From: Pragia fontium DSM 5563 = ATCC 49100 | Lineage (GTDB): Bacteria > Pseudomonadota > Gammaproteobacteria > Enterobacterales > Enterobacteriaceae | Direction of reading: 5' to 3' | Assembly (NCBI RefSeq): GCF_900112475.1 | Contig: NZ_FOLW01000006.1 | Span: 169,034-233,033, forward strand | Length of the DNA stretch: 64,000 bases | Shown: one piece after another, positions 28,222 through 37,341 of the stretch | Position numbering within the stretch: the stretch's first letter is position 1 | How the letters are laid out: every line of letters begins with the position of its first letter | The notes under the pieces: model-generated | Databases searched by the model: none | The model's input: the letters and a program-made list of their open reading frames with translations, nothing else | What the model was told of the DNA's origin: nothing | Position numbers and translations under genes: made by a program

Positions 28222-29178
28222 ATGAAGCTGAAGACAACGCTAATCACCACAGCCCTGCTCTCCGCAATGAGTTTTTCAATATTTGCCGCTCAAGAATTGA
28301 CGCCTGAAAAGGCCGATGAACTCGTGCCTTTCGATAGAATTACCTTTTCTGGTCGTTATGACAGTATTTATGATGCTAACCGAGCAGCATCAAAGCGAGC
28401 GGATAAACAAGGTGCAGCGGCGTTTTTTGTCCGCGACATCAGCGAGCAAAGTGGCAATGGTGGTAATTCACGCGTTATCGCGGATCTTTACCATGCTGAT
28501 GCCAAAGCGGCCTCGACAGAAACCCAGTACCGTGTTTTCAACGGAGTTCGTGAATTACCAAGAACTGAAGCCAGTCAATTAGAACCCTTTGATACGGTAT
28601 CTATCCGCGGTTTCTATCCGGTTCAGAATGATGTTAATAATGCGGTAGCTGAACAGGCTAAAGCGAAAGGTGCCGATGCCTTCTTCATCGTAAGACAGAT
28701 TGACGCAAACCGTGGAGCAAACCAGTTCATCACGGCCTATATCTACAAAAAAGATGCACCAAAGCGTAAAGTTCAAGCTCAGGACAACCCGATCCCTGCT
28801 GACTCTGAAGCCGGTAAAGAGGCTCTGGCTGCCGGTGGCGCTGCCGCCGCTGAAGTTGAAATTCCAAACGTTGCCTCTTCCACCTCTATCAGCGCTGACG
28901 TTGGCCGTTTCTTTGAAACCCAAACCAGCAGTGAAGGTTCTCGCTATACCGTCACATTAAAAGACGGTACCAAAATTGAAGAACTGAACAACGCGACGGC
29001 AATGAAAATGACGCCGTTTGATTCAATTACCTTTACCGACAACTTTAGCAACTCTACCGATATGTCTGAGCAAATTGCCAAACGTACCGCAGCTAAAGGC
29101 GGCAAGTATTACCACATTACCCGTCAATGGGAGAAGAACGGTGGGAATATTACGGTAACGGCAGATATCTTTAAGTAA
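28222..29178 (+). CDS. ydgH: YdgH/BhsA/McbA-domain periplasmic protein
   Basis: A 318-residue exported protein with a signal peptide (about 1-23, ending SIFAAQ) and three YdgH-type (DUF1471) domains: about 38-100 (FDRITFSGRYDSIYDAN), 118-175 (FDTVSIRGFYPVQNDVN) and 260-318 (FDSITFTDNFSNSTDM). Each is a short alpha/beta unit ending in a D(I/L)YK-like strand. Family members are periplasmic or envelope stress proteins of uncertain function. The spacer (about 180-230) is Ala- and Pro-rich. It lies next to ydgI as in E. coli. Confidence 0.95.
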   Translation: MKLKTTLITTALLSAMSFSIFAAQELTPEKADELVPFDRITFSGRYDSIYDANRAASKRADKQGAAAFFVRDISEQSGNGGNSRVIADLYHADAKAASTETQYRVFNGVRELPRTEASQLEPFDTVSIRGFYPVQNDVNNAVAEQAKAKGADAFFIVRQIDANRGANQFITAYIYKKDAPKRKVQAQDNPIPADSEAGKEALAAGGAAAAEVEIPNVASSTSISADVGRFFETQTSSEGSRYTVTLKDGTKIEELNNATAMKMTPFDSITFTDNFSNSTDMSEQIAKRTAAKGGKYYHITRQWEKNGGNITVTADIFK

Positions 29179-29240
29179 TTTCTGACAAGCATATCGACTA
29201 TCTTGATTCCAGATTTACTCTTATCATCCTAGCTTTACTC

Positions 29241-29329
29241 TCGTTATCCCCGCTTTCGCGGGGATCTCTCCCTTAAGCCAAGAGTGGTCATTAGATTAAA
29301 GCCCCAGTCCCGATTTTCACCGGAATGAC
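29241..29329. repeat. Diverged single copy of the two-palindrome repeat
   Basis: Contains the palindrome ATCCCCGC-TTTC-GCGGGGAT (29246-29265), then about 40 bases and a decayed second half ending CACCGGAATGAC (about 29318-29329). This is the same arrangement as the 96-bp tandem units at 36401-36687, so it is probably an older, solitary member. It may also act as the ydgH terminator. Confidence 0.65.
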
Positions 29330-29501
29330 GAAAAAGAGCACGGATTAGGCCATATCCACTCTCCTGATGCCGAAAGTGTTTTTATAACACAATTATCCAT
29401 TGCAACCCCGCCGGGGGCTCCGTAGAATCAGCAACAATTTTTTACCGGCCTCTACCGGTGCAATCTATTTCCCTTTAACTACCCGTAGCAGGAATTTTAC
29501 G

Positions 29502-30896
29502 TTGGAAAAAAAACTCGGCCTCACCACGCTGACTGCGTTGGTATTAAGCTCTATGTTAGGGGCTGGTATCTTCAGTCTCCCGCAAAATATGGCTGAAGTA
29601 GCAAGTCCCGCGGCACTGCTTATTGGCTGGGGAATTACCGGTACTGGTATTCTGTTTCTGGCTTTTGCCCTACTGATTCTTACGCGTATTCGCCCTGATT
29701 TGGACGGTGGTATATTCACTTATGCCAAAGAAGGGTTTGGTGAGCTAATGGGCTTCTGCTCTGCCTGGGGATACTGGGTTTGTGCGGTTGTTGCCAACTT
29801 ATCCTATCTGGTGATTGTCTTCGCTGCCTTAAGCTTTTTTACTGACACACCAGACCGCATCATTTTTGGTGAAGGTAATACCTGGCAGGCAATACTCGGT
29901 GCATCAGCCCTGCTGTGGATTGTTCATGGTCTGATACTGCGTGGTGTACAAACCGCCGCTCTGATTAATCTAATCGCGACGCTAGCCAAACTGATCCCTC
30001 TGGCACTGTTTATTATTCTGGCGATAACGCTGTTTAATCTTGATACCTTTAAAATCGATTTTACCGGGATTAATCTGGGTAAGCCTGTCTGGGAACAGGT
30101 AAAAAGTACCATGCTGATTACCTTATGGGTATTTATCGGTATTGAGGGCGCAGTGGTCGTTTCCGGTCGAGCAAAACGTAAGGCCGATGTAGGAAGAGCC
30201 ACAGTGCTAGCCGTTCTTATGGCGCTTAGCGTATACCTGCTGGTTACGCTGCTGTCGTTAGGTGTAGTGCCACGCGCTGAACTAGCTGAAATGCGTAATC
30301 CCTCTATGTCCGGCATCATGGTACTAATGATGGGGCCATTGGGAGAAATCATCATTGCTGCCGGTCTGATTATCTCGGTCTGCGCAGCCTATTTGAGTTG
30401 GACAATCATGGCCGCTGAAGTGCCTTTTTTGGCGGCACAACACGGCGCTTTCCCACATGCTTTTATTTACCAGAACCATAAAGGCGCACCATCATCTTCG
30501 TTATGGTTTACCAATGGCACTATACAGCTTAGCCTGCTGTTAATCTGGCTAACAGGTAGTAACTACAGCACCTTACTGATCATCGCCTCTGAGATGATTC
30601 TTATCCCCTATTTTCTGGTGGGGGCATTTCTGCTTAAAGAAGCGATTCGACGTAAAAATATTAAATTGGGCTTAGTCGCTGCGGGAGCGAGTCTTTATGG
30701 GCTGTGGTTGATTTATGCTTCCGGACTAGAAAACCTGTTTATGTCGATTGTCTTATATGTGCCGGGAATACTGGTATTCTTTTATGCCCGCCGAGTTGCC
30801 ACACATAAGAAAAAGCCGCTGAATACCACCGAGCGCACCATTATCATTATGCTCTTTATTCTGTTGGCACCTGCGCTGTGGATGACCTTAAAGTAA
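29502..30896 (+). CDS. ydgI: APA-family amino acid antiporter (YdgI, arginine/ornithine type)
   Basis: A 464-residue inner-membrane transporter with about 12 helices, very similar to E. coli YdgI of the basic amino acid/polyamine antiporter group. The start is taken as TTG at 29502, giving MEKKLGLTTLTALVLSSMLG as in E. coli, with AGGA 8 bases upstream. A longer in-frame frame from ATG 29400 adds 34 residues unlike the family (PRRGLRRISNNFLPASTG) and is rejected. Conserved segments include SSMLGAGIFSLPQNMA and ITLWVFIGIEGAVVVSGRAK. It probably exchanges arginine and ornithine; substrate is not proven. Confidence 0.92.
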   Translation: MEKKLGLTTLTALVLSSMLGAGIFSLPQNMAEVASPAALLIGWGITGTGILFLAFALLILTRIRPDLDGGIFTYAKEGFGELMGFCSAWGYWVCAVVANLSYLVIVFAALSFFTDTPDRIIFGEGNTWQAILGASALLWIVHGLILRGVQTAALINLIATLAKLIPLALFIILAITLFNLDTFKIDFTGINLGKPVWEQVKSTMLITLWVFIGIEGAVVVSGRAKRKADVGRATVLAVLMALSVYLLVTLLSLGVVPRAELAEMRNPSMSGIMVLMMGPLGEIIIAAGLIISVCAAYLSWTIMAAEVPFLAAQHGAFPHAFIYQNHKGAPSSSLWFTNGTIQLSLLLIWLTGSNYSTLLIIASEMILIPYFLVGAFLLKEAIRRKNIKLGLVAAGASLYGLWLIYASGLENLFMSIVLYVPGILVFFYARRVATHKKKPLNTTERTIIIMLFILLAPALWMTLK

Positions 30897-30924
30897 AGCG
30901 TTCTCTGACGGTCCTTAGCGGCCG

Positions 30925-31569
30925 TCAAATAACGATAATCCCCAAAGGTTCTAATAACTGACTCTGTTGCTCCTGCGTTATCTTTACCCCGGTTAAATCG
31001 ACGCGGCGCACATCCAATTGGCTTAAGTCACAGCCAGTTAAATCGCAACAGGTAAAATCGGCCGACTGCCAATCAATATGATGAAATTCGCCGCCGGAGA
31101 GATCGGAGCCGCTAAATTTTGCGGCCAACAGGTTGGCCTCAGACCAACGGTTTTCCCTTAAGTCACACTGTTCCAAAATCACATCTTCAAAACTGGCATA
31201 ACAGAAATTATTACGCAGCAATGTGGCGGTACAGAAATAGCTATTCTGACCAATCATATTTCTGAAGCTGGCACCGCGAAAATCAGTACCTTGTGCTTTA
31301 CAGTCGCTGATTTCCAGCCCTATTGCATCAGTATGTCGGAAATCCGACATGCTCAAATCGCAATGGCTAAACAGTGTGTCTTTCAGCGTGGCTCGATAAA
31401 AAGAGCAACCGGCATCATGTTGTTCATCATAGAATTTACAGTGTAAAAAGCGCAATTCGCTGAGATCGGCGCGATCAAAACCACAGCGATAAAAATGACA
31501 GTGTTCAATGGTGTCATCAGGAAAATCATCGCGAGAAAAATGTTGGTCGTAAAATTCCCGATGTTTCAT
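30925..31569 (-). CDS. Qnr-family pentapeptide repeat protein
   Basis: A 214-residue right-handed beta-helix protein with A(D/N)LxX pentapeptide repeats throughout. It has the same length as QnrB and shares long blocks with it by eye: HCDLSMSDFRH, AQGTDFRGASFRNMI, FSGSDLSGGEF, and a final LLEPLGIIVI. Two breaks in the repeat (about residues 46-53 and 100-113) correspond to Qnr loops A and B. Qnr proteins mimic DNA and shield gyrase and topoisomerase IV from quinolones. Resistance from this gene is possible but untested. There is no LexA box of the qnrB type upstream. It follows hrpA after a terminator, with ribosome site AAAGG. Confidence 0.9.
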   Translation of the reverse strand: MKHREFYDQHFSRDDFPDDTIEHCHFYRCGFDRADLSELRFLHCKFYDEQHDAGCSFYRATLKDTLFSHCDLSMSDFRHTDAIGLEISDCKAQGTDFRGASFRNMIGQNSYFCTATLLRNNFCYASFEDVILEQCDLRENRWSEANLLAAKFSGSDLSGGEFHHIDWQSADFTCCDLTGCDLSQLDVRRVDLTGVKITQEQQSQLLEPLGIIVI

Positions 31570-31590
31570 AAATAGCTTACCTTTAGTAAA

Positions 31591-31631
31591 AATCCCGTTT
31601 TATCAGCATCACCACCAACAAAACGGGATTT
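31591..31631 (-). terminator. Terminator between hrpA and the Qnr-like gene
   Basis: Perfect 11-bp arms AATCCCGTTTT and AAAACGGGATT around a 19-base loop, beginning just after the hrpA stop and followed on the minus strand by a T run. It separates hrpA from the Qnr-like gene, which must therefore rely on read-through or its own promoter. Confidence 0.8.
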
Positions 31632-31634
31632 AAG

Positions 31635-34600
31635 TTACAGTGTAACTTGATCTATTGCCTGTAAAATACGCTTATCAGAGATGGGGAATGGCGTTCCCAA
31701 CTGTTGAGCAAAGTAGCTAACCCGCAGTTCCTCTATCATCCAACGAATATCGGTGATTTCGTCACTTACTGGTTTATGCGCTGGCAGCTTGTTTAACAGC
31801 TGTTTGTAGTTGTTTTGTACCTGCTCTACTTTCAACATCTGAGCTCGATCGCGATGCGGGTCTAACGGCAATTTATCCATACGTCGTTCAATTGCCTGCA
31901 AATAGCGCAGAATATCCGGCAATCTTTTCCAACCGCTTTGGCAAACAAAGCCCCGATAAATGAGCCCGTTAACCTGAGATTTAATATCAGCCAGAGACAG
32001 GGCTTGCGCCATATCGACACGCCCTTTCAGACGCTTATTAATATTGTGTGCCGTGGTCAAAATTTGCTCCACCTGTTGAGCAACCTCAACCACACTCTCA
32101 TTTAACTCTGCGCGAATATGCTCTTTCAGAACGTTAAAGGCTTCCTCATGCCATACCGGCCCACCATGTTCGGCGATCAGTTTATCGACACCGCAGGCAA
32201 TGCAGTCATCGATCAGCTCTAATATTTTACCAAACGGATTAAAATAGAGTCCCAGTTTGGCTTTATTCGGCAGCTTTTCATGCAGGTACTTCACCGGTGA
32301 AGGGATATTCAGCAGCAGTAATCGTCGGATGCCTTGCCACATCACCTGTTGCTGTTCCTGCTCAGTTTCAAACAGTTTAATACCAACGCTATCTTTCTCA
32401 TCGGTCAACGCCGGATAAGCCTTCACCGAATAGCTGCCCCGTTTCTGTTCAAAACGGGTTGGCAACTCACCAAAAGACCACACGTGAAGCCCGCTCTGTT
32501 CAATGCCATCATCTGCGACGGCAGACAGCGTTTGTTGAACTTCGCCTTTTAGCTTCTGTTTCAATAAAGACAGGTCTTTCCCTTCTGCCAGCATCTTATT
32601 CTGGTCGTTAACCACCCTGAAGGTAACTTTAAGATGATCGGGCACCTGATCTAATTGCCAACTGTCACGCTCGACGGTAACGCCGGTCATTAAGCGTAGT
32701 TCGCGCTCTAATGCATCCAACAAACTCATGGTAAATGGTTTAGCTCGTTGCAAAAAAGCGTCAGCGTAATTAGGTGCCGGAACAAAATTACGACGCACCG
32801 GTTTAGGCAACGATTTAATTAGCGCAATCACCAGTTCTCTACGTAATCCTGGAATCTGCCAGTCAAAGCCCTCTTCTTGTATCTGATTAAGAATCGGTAA
32901 AGGAATATAAACGGTGACGCCATCTGCGTTAGCGCCGGGTTCAAACTGGTAGGTTACCCGCAGCTTCAGATTTCCCTGATGCCAACTGTTTGGATAGTCC
33001 AGTGCACTAATTTCCCCCGCGCCTTCTTTGATGAGCATGGATTTTTCAAAATTGAGCAAATCGGGTTGTTCCCGTCCTGCTTTCTTCCACCATGCATCAA
33101 AGTGCCGACTGGAGACTACATCCTGCCCAATACGTCGTTCATAAAATTCGAACAAGGTTTCATCATCAACCAGAATATCTCGCCTACGGGACTTATTCTC
33201 CAGCTCTTCCACTTCTGACAATAAACGCAGGTTGGCTTTAAAGAATGGGTGACGCGTTTGCCAATCCCCTTCCACCAAAGCATGGCGAATAAACAGTTCC
33301 CGGCTGACCAGCGGATCGATAGCACCGTAATTTACTTTGCGCTCGGTGACAATCGGTAAACCAAACAGCGTGACTTTTTCGCTGGCCATCACCGCACCTT
33401 GCGATTTCGACCAATGTGGCTCGCTATAAGAACGCTTAATCAGATGCTGTGCTAACGGCTCAATCCATTCAGGATCTAAACGGGCAGCAATTCGCCCCCA
33501 TAAACGGGTCGTTTCCACCAGTTCGGCCACCATCACCCATTTAGGCGGTTTTTTAAACAGTCCGGAGCCGGGGAAAATTGAGAACCTGGCATTACGCGCA
33601 CCAGAGAACTCATGTTTCTCAACATCTTTTTGACCGATATGGGATAACAAGCCAGAAAGCAGTGCCGTATGAATTGAACGGTAATCCGCAGGAATACTGT
33701 TCACCGGAAAACCGAGTTCTTTAACGACCTGCCGGAGTTGGGTATAGACATCCTGCCACTCACGTACCCGAAGATAGTTGAGATAATCACTCTTGCACAA
33801 CTTACGAAACTGAGCGGTAGACAGTTCAGTTTGCTGTTCTGCCAGATAATTCCACAGATTTACAAAAGCAATAAAGTCCGACTCTTTATCGCTAAAGCGA
33901 CGGTGCTTTTCATCCGACGCTTGTTGTTTCTCCAACGGGCGTTCACGAGGATCCTGAATAGACAGTGCGGCAGTAATAATCATCACTTCACGCACACAGC
34001 CACTTTTCTGTCCTTCGATCACCATTCTGGCTAAGCGAGGGTCAATCGGCAACTGCGCCAGTTGACGGCCTATCGGCGTAAGCTGACTCTGGCTCTCGCC
34101 TAGTTGATTAATGGCCCCCAGTTCTTCCAGCAGGCGCATACCATCTTGAATATTGCGCTTATCCGGAGCCTCAACAAACGGGAAAGCGGCGATATCTCCC
34201 AGCCCGATCGCCGTCATCTGCAAAATCACCGATGCCAGATTGGTACGTAAAATTTCCGGGTCGGTAAATTCCGGACGCGACAGAAAATCCTGCTCGGCAT
34301 AGAGTCGAATACAAATACCGTCGGATACCCGTCCACAGCGCCCTTTACGCTGATTAGCCGAGGCCTGAGAGATCGGCTCTATCGGTAAACGCTGAACTTT
34401 AGTTCTGGCGCTGTAGCGACTGATACGCGCGGTACCGGGATCGATAACGTATTTAATCCCCGGTACGGTTAATGAAGTTTCCGCCACGTTAGTAGCCAGC
34501 ACAATCCGACGACCAATATGGGACTGGAAAACTTTGTTCTGTTCGCTGTTGGATAGTCGAGCATAGAGCGGTAACACTTCGGTATGAGGCAAATTTTGTT

Positions 34601-35522
34601 TATTCAGCATATCCGCGGTATCACGAATTTCCCGCTCTCCGCTCATAAATACCAGAATATCGCCCGATGCTTCATGCATCAGTTCATCAACCGCATCAAG
34701 AATCGCCTGCTGCTGATCGCGATCGCTATCGTTGCCATCATCGACTATTGGCCGATAACGCACTTCAACCGGATAGGTTCGCCCTGAGACTTCAATAATG
34801 GGCGCATGATTGAAATGACGTGAAAAACGCTGTGGATCAATGGTAGCCGAGGTAATAATCACTTTCAGATCGGGACGTCTTGGCAGTAATTGGCGTAGAT
34901 AACCCAGAATAAAATCGATATTCAGGCTGCGTTCATGAGCCTCATCGATAATAATGGTATCGTACTGAGTCAGTAAACGATCTTGCTGTATCTCCGCCAG
35001 CAGAATACCGTCCGTCATCAGTTTGACTAAGGTATTGTCACCAATACGATCGTTGAAGCGCACCTTATAACCAATGGCGCCACCCAAGGTAACATTTAGC
35101 TCTTCGGCAATTCGCCCGGCTACCGTGCGCGCCGCTAAACGTCTGGGCTGTGTATGACCAATTGTGCCTTGGATACCACGCCCTAACTCCAGACAAAGTT
35201 TAGGAATCTGAGTGGTTTTTCCCGATCCGGTTTCACCGGCAATAATCACCACTTGGTTATCGCGAATAGCCGCTAATAATTCATCTTTTTTCTGACTAAC
35301 CGGCAAATTTTCTGGATAAGAGATAGCCGGACACGCCGCTTTACGATTCGCAATGCGCTGTAACCCGCTCTGGATATCGGATTCTATCTCTGCTGTAATC
35401 GCAGCTAATTTTTCACCGTTGGTGATTTTACGAGCACCGTCCAATCGACGGCGTAACCGCTTCTGGTCACGTAGCATTAACGCATTAAGTTGACCGGAAA
35501 GTGCGGCAAATGGGGATTTCAC
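31635..35522 (-). CDS. hrpA: ATP-dependent RNA helicase HrpA
   Basis: A 1295-residue DEAH-box helicase, close to the length of E. coli HrpA (1300). It shows Walker A GETGSGKTTQ (about 95), DEAH (IIIDEAHERSLN, about 193), SAT motif (ITSATIDP), QRKGRCGR (motif VI) and the HrpA-specific C-terminal DUF3418 (ending SYFAQQLGTPFPISDKR). HrpA is reported to process fimbrial mRNA and to rescue stalled ribosomes in E. coli. The start ATG at 35522 opens KSPFAALSGQLNALMLRDQK. It is divergent from azoR as in E. coli. Confidence 0.97.
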   Translation of the reverse strand: MKSPFAALSGQLNALMLRDQKRLRRRLDGARKITNGEKLAAITAEIESDIQSGLQRIANRKAACPAISYPENLPVSQKKDELLAAIRDNQVVIIAGETGSGKTTQIPKLCLELGRGIQGTIGHTQPRRLAARTVAGRIAEELNVTLGGAIGYKVRFNDRIGDNTLVKLMTDGILLAEIQQDRLLTQYDTIIIDEAHERSLNIDFILGYLRQLLPRRPDLKVIITSATIDPQRFSRHFNHAPIIEVSGRTYPVEVRYRPIVDDGNDSDRDQQQAILDAVDELMHEASGDILVFMSGEREIRDTADMLNKQNLPHTEVLPLYARLSNSEQNKVFQSHIGRRIVLATNVAETSLTVPGIKYVIDPGTARISRYSARTKVQRLPIEPISQASANQRKGRCGRVSDGICIRLYAEQDFLSRPEFTDPEILRTNLASVILQMTAIGLGDIAAFPFVEAPDKRNIQDGMRLLEELGAINQLGESQSQLTPIGRQLAQLPIDPRLARMVIEGQKSGCVREVMIITAALSIQDPRERPLEKQQASDEKHRRFSDKESDFIAFVNLWNYLAEQQTELSTAQFRKLCKSDYLNYLRVREWQDVYTQLRQVVKELGFPVNSIPADYRSIHTALLSGLLSHIGQKDVEKHEFSGARNARFSIFPGSGLFKKPPKWVMVAELVETTRLWGRIAARLDPEWIEPLAQHLIKRSYSEPHWSKSQGAVMASEKVTLFGLPIVTERKVNYGAIDPLVSRELFIRHALVEGDWQTRHPFFKANLRLLSEVEELENKSRRRDILVDDETLFEFYERRIGQDVVSSRHFDAWWKKAGREQPDLLNFEKSMLIKEGAGEISALDYPNSWHQGNLKLRVTYQFEPGANADGVTVYIPLPILNQIQEEGFDWQIPGLRRELVIALIKSLPKPVRRNFVPAPNYADAFLQRAKPFTMSLLDALERELRLMTGVTVERDSWQLDQVPDHLKVTFRVVNDQNKMLAEGKDLSLLKQKLKGEVQQTLSAVADDGIEQSGLHVWSFGELPTRFEQKRGSYSVKAYPALTDEKDSVGIKLFETEQEQQQVMWQGIRRLLLLNIPSPVKYLHEKLPNKAKLGLYFNPFGKILELIDDCIACGVDKLIAEHGGPVWHEEAFNVLKEHIRAELNESVVEVAQQVEQILTTAHNINKRLKGRVDMAQALSLADIKSQVNGLIYRGFVCQSGWKRLPDILRYLQAIERRMDKLPLDPHRDRAQMLKVEQVQNNYKQLLNKLPAHKPVSDEITDIRWMIEELRVSYFAQQLGTPFPISDKRILQAIDQVTL

Positions 35523-35730
35523 GTTCTACAATCCTGTGCTGAATAGACTCATTTACTACCATTGGCGGCTATGTTATCACAAAGCCGATTTCAAGGTTGA
35601 ATGGTCAAATCATTCTCTTATTCAAAAAAATAGAACGACTTTATCTAATTATTACGCTATCAATATCCGACAGATAAAAATAATATGCTATCCATCGCCG
35701 GTTAATCCGTCTATCGATTAGCATAAATAA

Positions 35731-36345
<615 letters not shown>

Positions 36346-36367
36346 TATTTGTTTTATTCCGGTTATT

Positions 36368-36397
36368 ATCCCAGCTTTTGCTGGGATTTTGCCTTTT
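36368..36397 (+). terminator. azoR terminator
   Basis: An 8-bp stem ATCCCAGC, TTTT loop, GCTGGGAT, then a T-rich run (TTTGCCTTTT). It lies 22 bases after the azoR stop. Confidence 0.85.
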
Positions 36398-36400
36398 AGT

Positions 36401-36687
36401 GTATCTAGAGTGTCATCCCCGCAAAAGCGGGGATCTCGCCCTGAAGCCTAGCGTTACTATATCGGCCTCTAGATTCCGGCTTTCGCCGGAATGACTGTAT
36501 CTAGATCGTCATCCCCGCAAAAGCGGGGATCTCGCCCTGAAGCCTAGCGTTGCTATACCGGCCTCTAGATTCCGGCTTTCGCCGGAATGACTGTATCTAG
36601 AGCGTCATCCCCGCAAAAGCGGGGATCTCGCCCTGAAGCCTGGCGTTGCTATATAGGCCTCTAGATTCCGGCTTTCGCCGGAATGAC
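36401..36687. repeat. Three tandem 96-bp units with paired palindromes
   Basis: Units start at 36401, 36497 and 36593, differing at only a few positions. Each holds two palindromes: TCATCCCCGC-AAAA-GCGGGGAT and ATTCCGGC-TTTC-GCCGGAAT, the first preceded by GTATCTAGA and the second by CTCTAGA. A diverged solo copy is at 29241-29329. The structure resembles REP/MITE-like palindromic families. The region sits between the converging azoR and ydbL genes. Confidence 0.92.
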
Positions 36688-36819
36688 GGGGATGGTGAGA
36701 ATTACAGAGATGGTGGGAATGATGCAGATGGTTAAAAATGCAGAGAATCACAGAAAATAATTAGAATAACCGCGATCATAGAAATGGTGGTTATCGCAGA
36801 TAATAATCCTCAACCTATC

Positions 36820-37143
36820 CTACTTTCTCAACCACTGACCATTAATGCCTTTGACATATTCACCGGATTCAGCACGGTTAATCAGCTTCTGACCAGTCAT
36901 ACTCGCCACATCACCGACGCTAACGCTATTTTGCGCCGCAACTGATTTATATTGTTCCAGACGTGCCTGATTAATTCGTTTAACCAGATCCTGAGCCTCG
37001 GTGGTTGGCTGTACTGCTGCGATATAGCCATTGAGGGTTTCACCCACCAATCCTTGTTGTTTAGCCTCTTTCAACGTTAGCGCCCCTGCTACTGAACTGA
37101 ACAACAGTGCCGCGACGATTAATCCAACATTCATTCTTTTCAT
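36820..37143 (-). CDS. ydbL: YdbL, DUF1318 periplasmic protein
   Basis: A 107-residue protein with a signal peptide (ending SSVAGA, about residue 21) and a helical DUF1318 domain (LTLKEAKQQGLVGETLNGYI, ending YVKGINGQWLRK). In E. coli it is encoded with ydbH and ynbE and affects the YdbH-YnbE lipid-transport bridge. It starts 9 bases after ynbE stops, so the three are one operon. Confidence 0.95.
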   Translation of the reverse strand: MKRMNVGLIVAALLFSSVAGALTLKEAKQQGLVGETLNGYIAAVQPTTEAQDLVKRINQARLEQYKSVAAQNSVSVGDVASMTGQKLINRAESGEYVKGINGQWLRK

Positions 37144-37152
37144 TGTGCGTCC

Positions 37153-37341
37153 TTAAAAGATATCTGACTGGGATTTCATCATTTTTTCGACATCTTTATC
37201 CACTTTTATATGAATTTCATGTTCAATTTTGACGTTCATATTAATCACGATTGGCTCTTTCGAGGGTGCGACTTCGATACGCGGAACGCAACCACCCAGA
37301 GAGAAAACAGCCATCACCAACAACCATCTAAATTTATTCAC
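37153..37341 (-). CDS. ynbE: YnbE, outer-membrane lipoprotein partner of YdbH
   Basis: A 62-residue lipoprotein with lipobox SLGGC (Cys about 18). The mature part has strand-forming alternating sequences (PIVINMNVKIEHEIHIKV) that in E. coli stack onto the C-terminus of YdbH to reach the outer membrane. The ATG overlaps the ydbH stop by 4 bases (ATGA), so translation is coupled. Confidence 0.95.
   Translation of the reverse strand: MNKFRWLLVMAVFSLGGCVPRIEVAPSKEPIVINMNVKIEHEIHIKVDKDVEKMMKSQSDIF

Noticed and set aside
30925..31569. LexA box (qnrB-like) upstream of the pentapeptide gene
   Set aside because: No CTGT...ACAG site of the right spacing is seen in the 65 bases between hrpA and the start.
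35536..35721. 61-codon frame between hrpA and azoR
   Set aside because: Occupies the divergent promoter region; no family signature, and ends just before the azoR ribosome site.
36401..36687. Interpretation of the 96-bp tandem units as a CRISPR array
   Set aside because: The whole unit repeats with no variable spacers; it is a plain tandem palindromic repeat.
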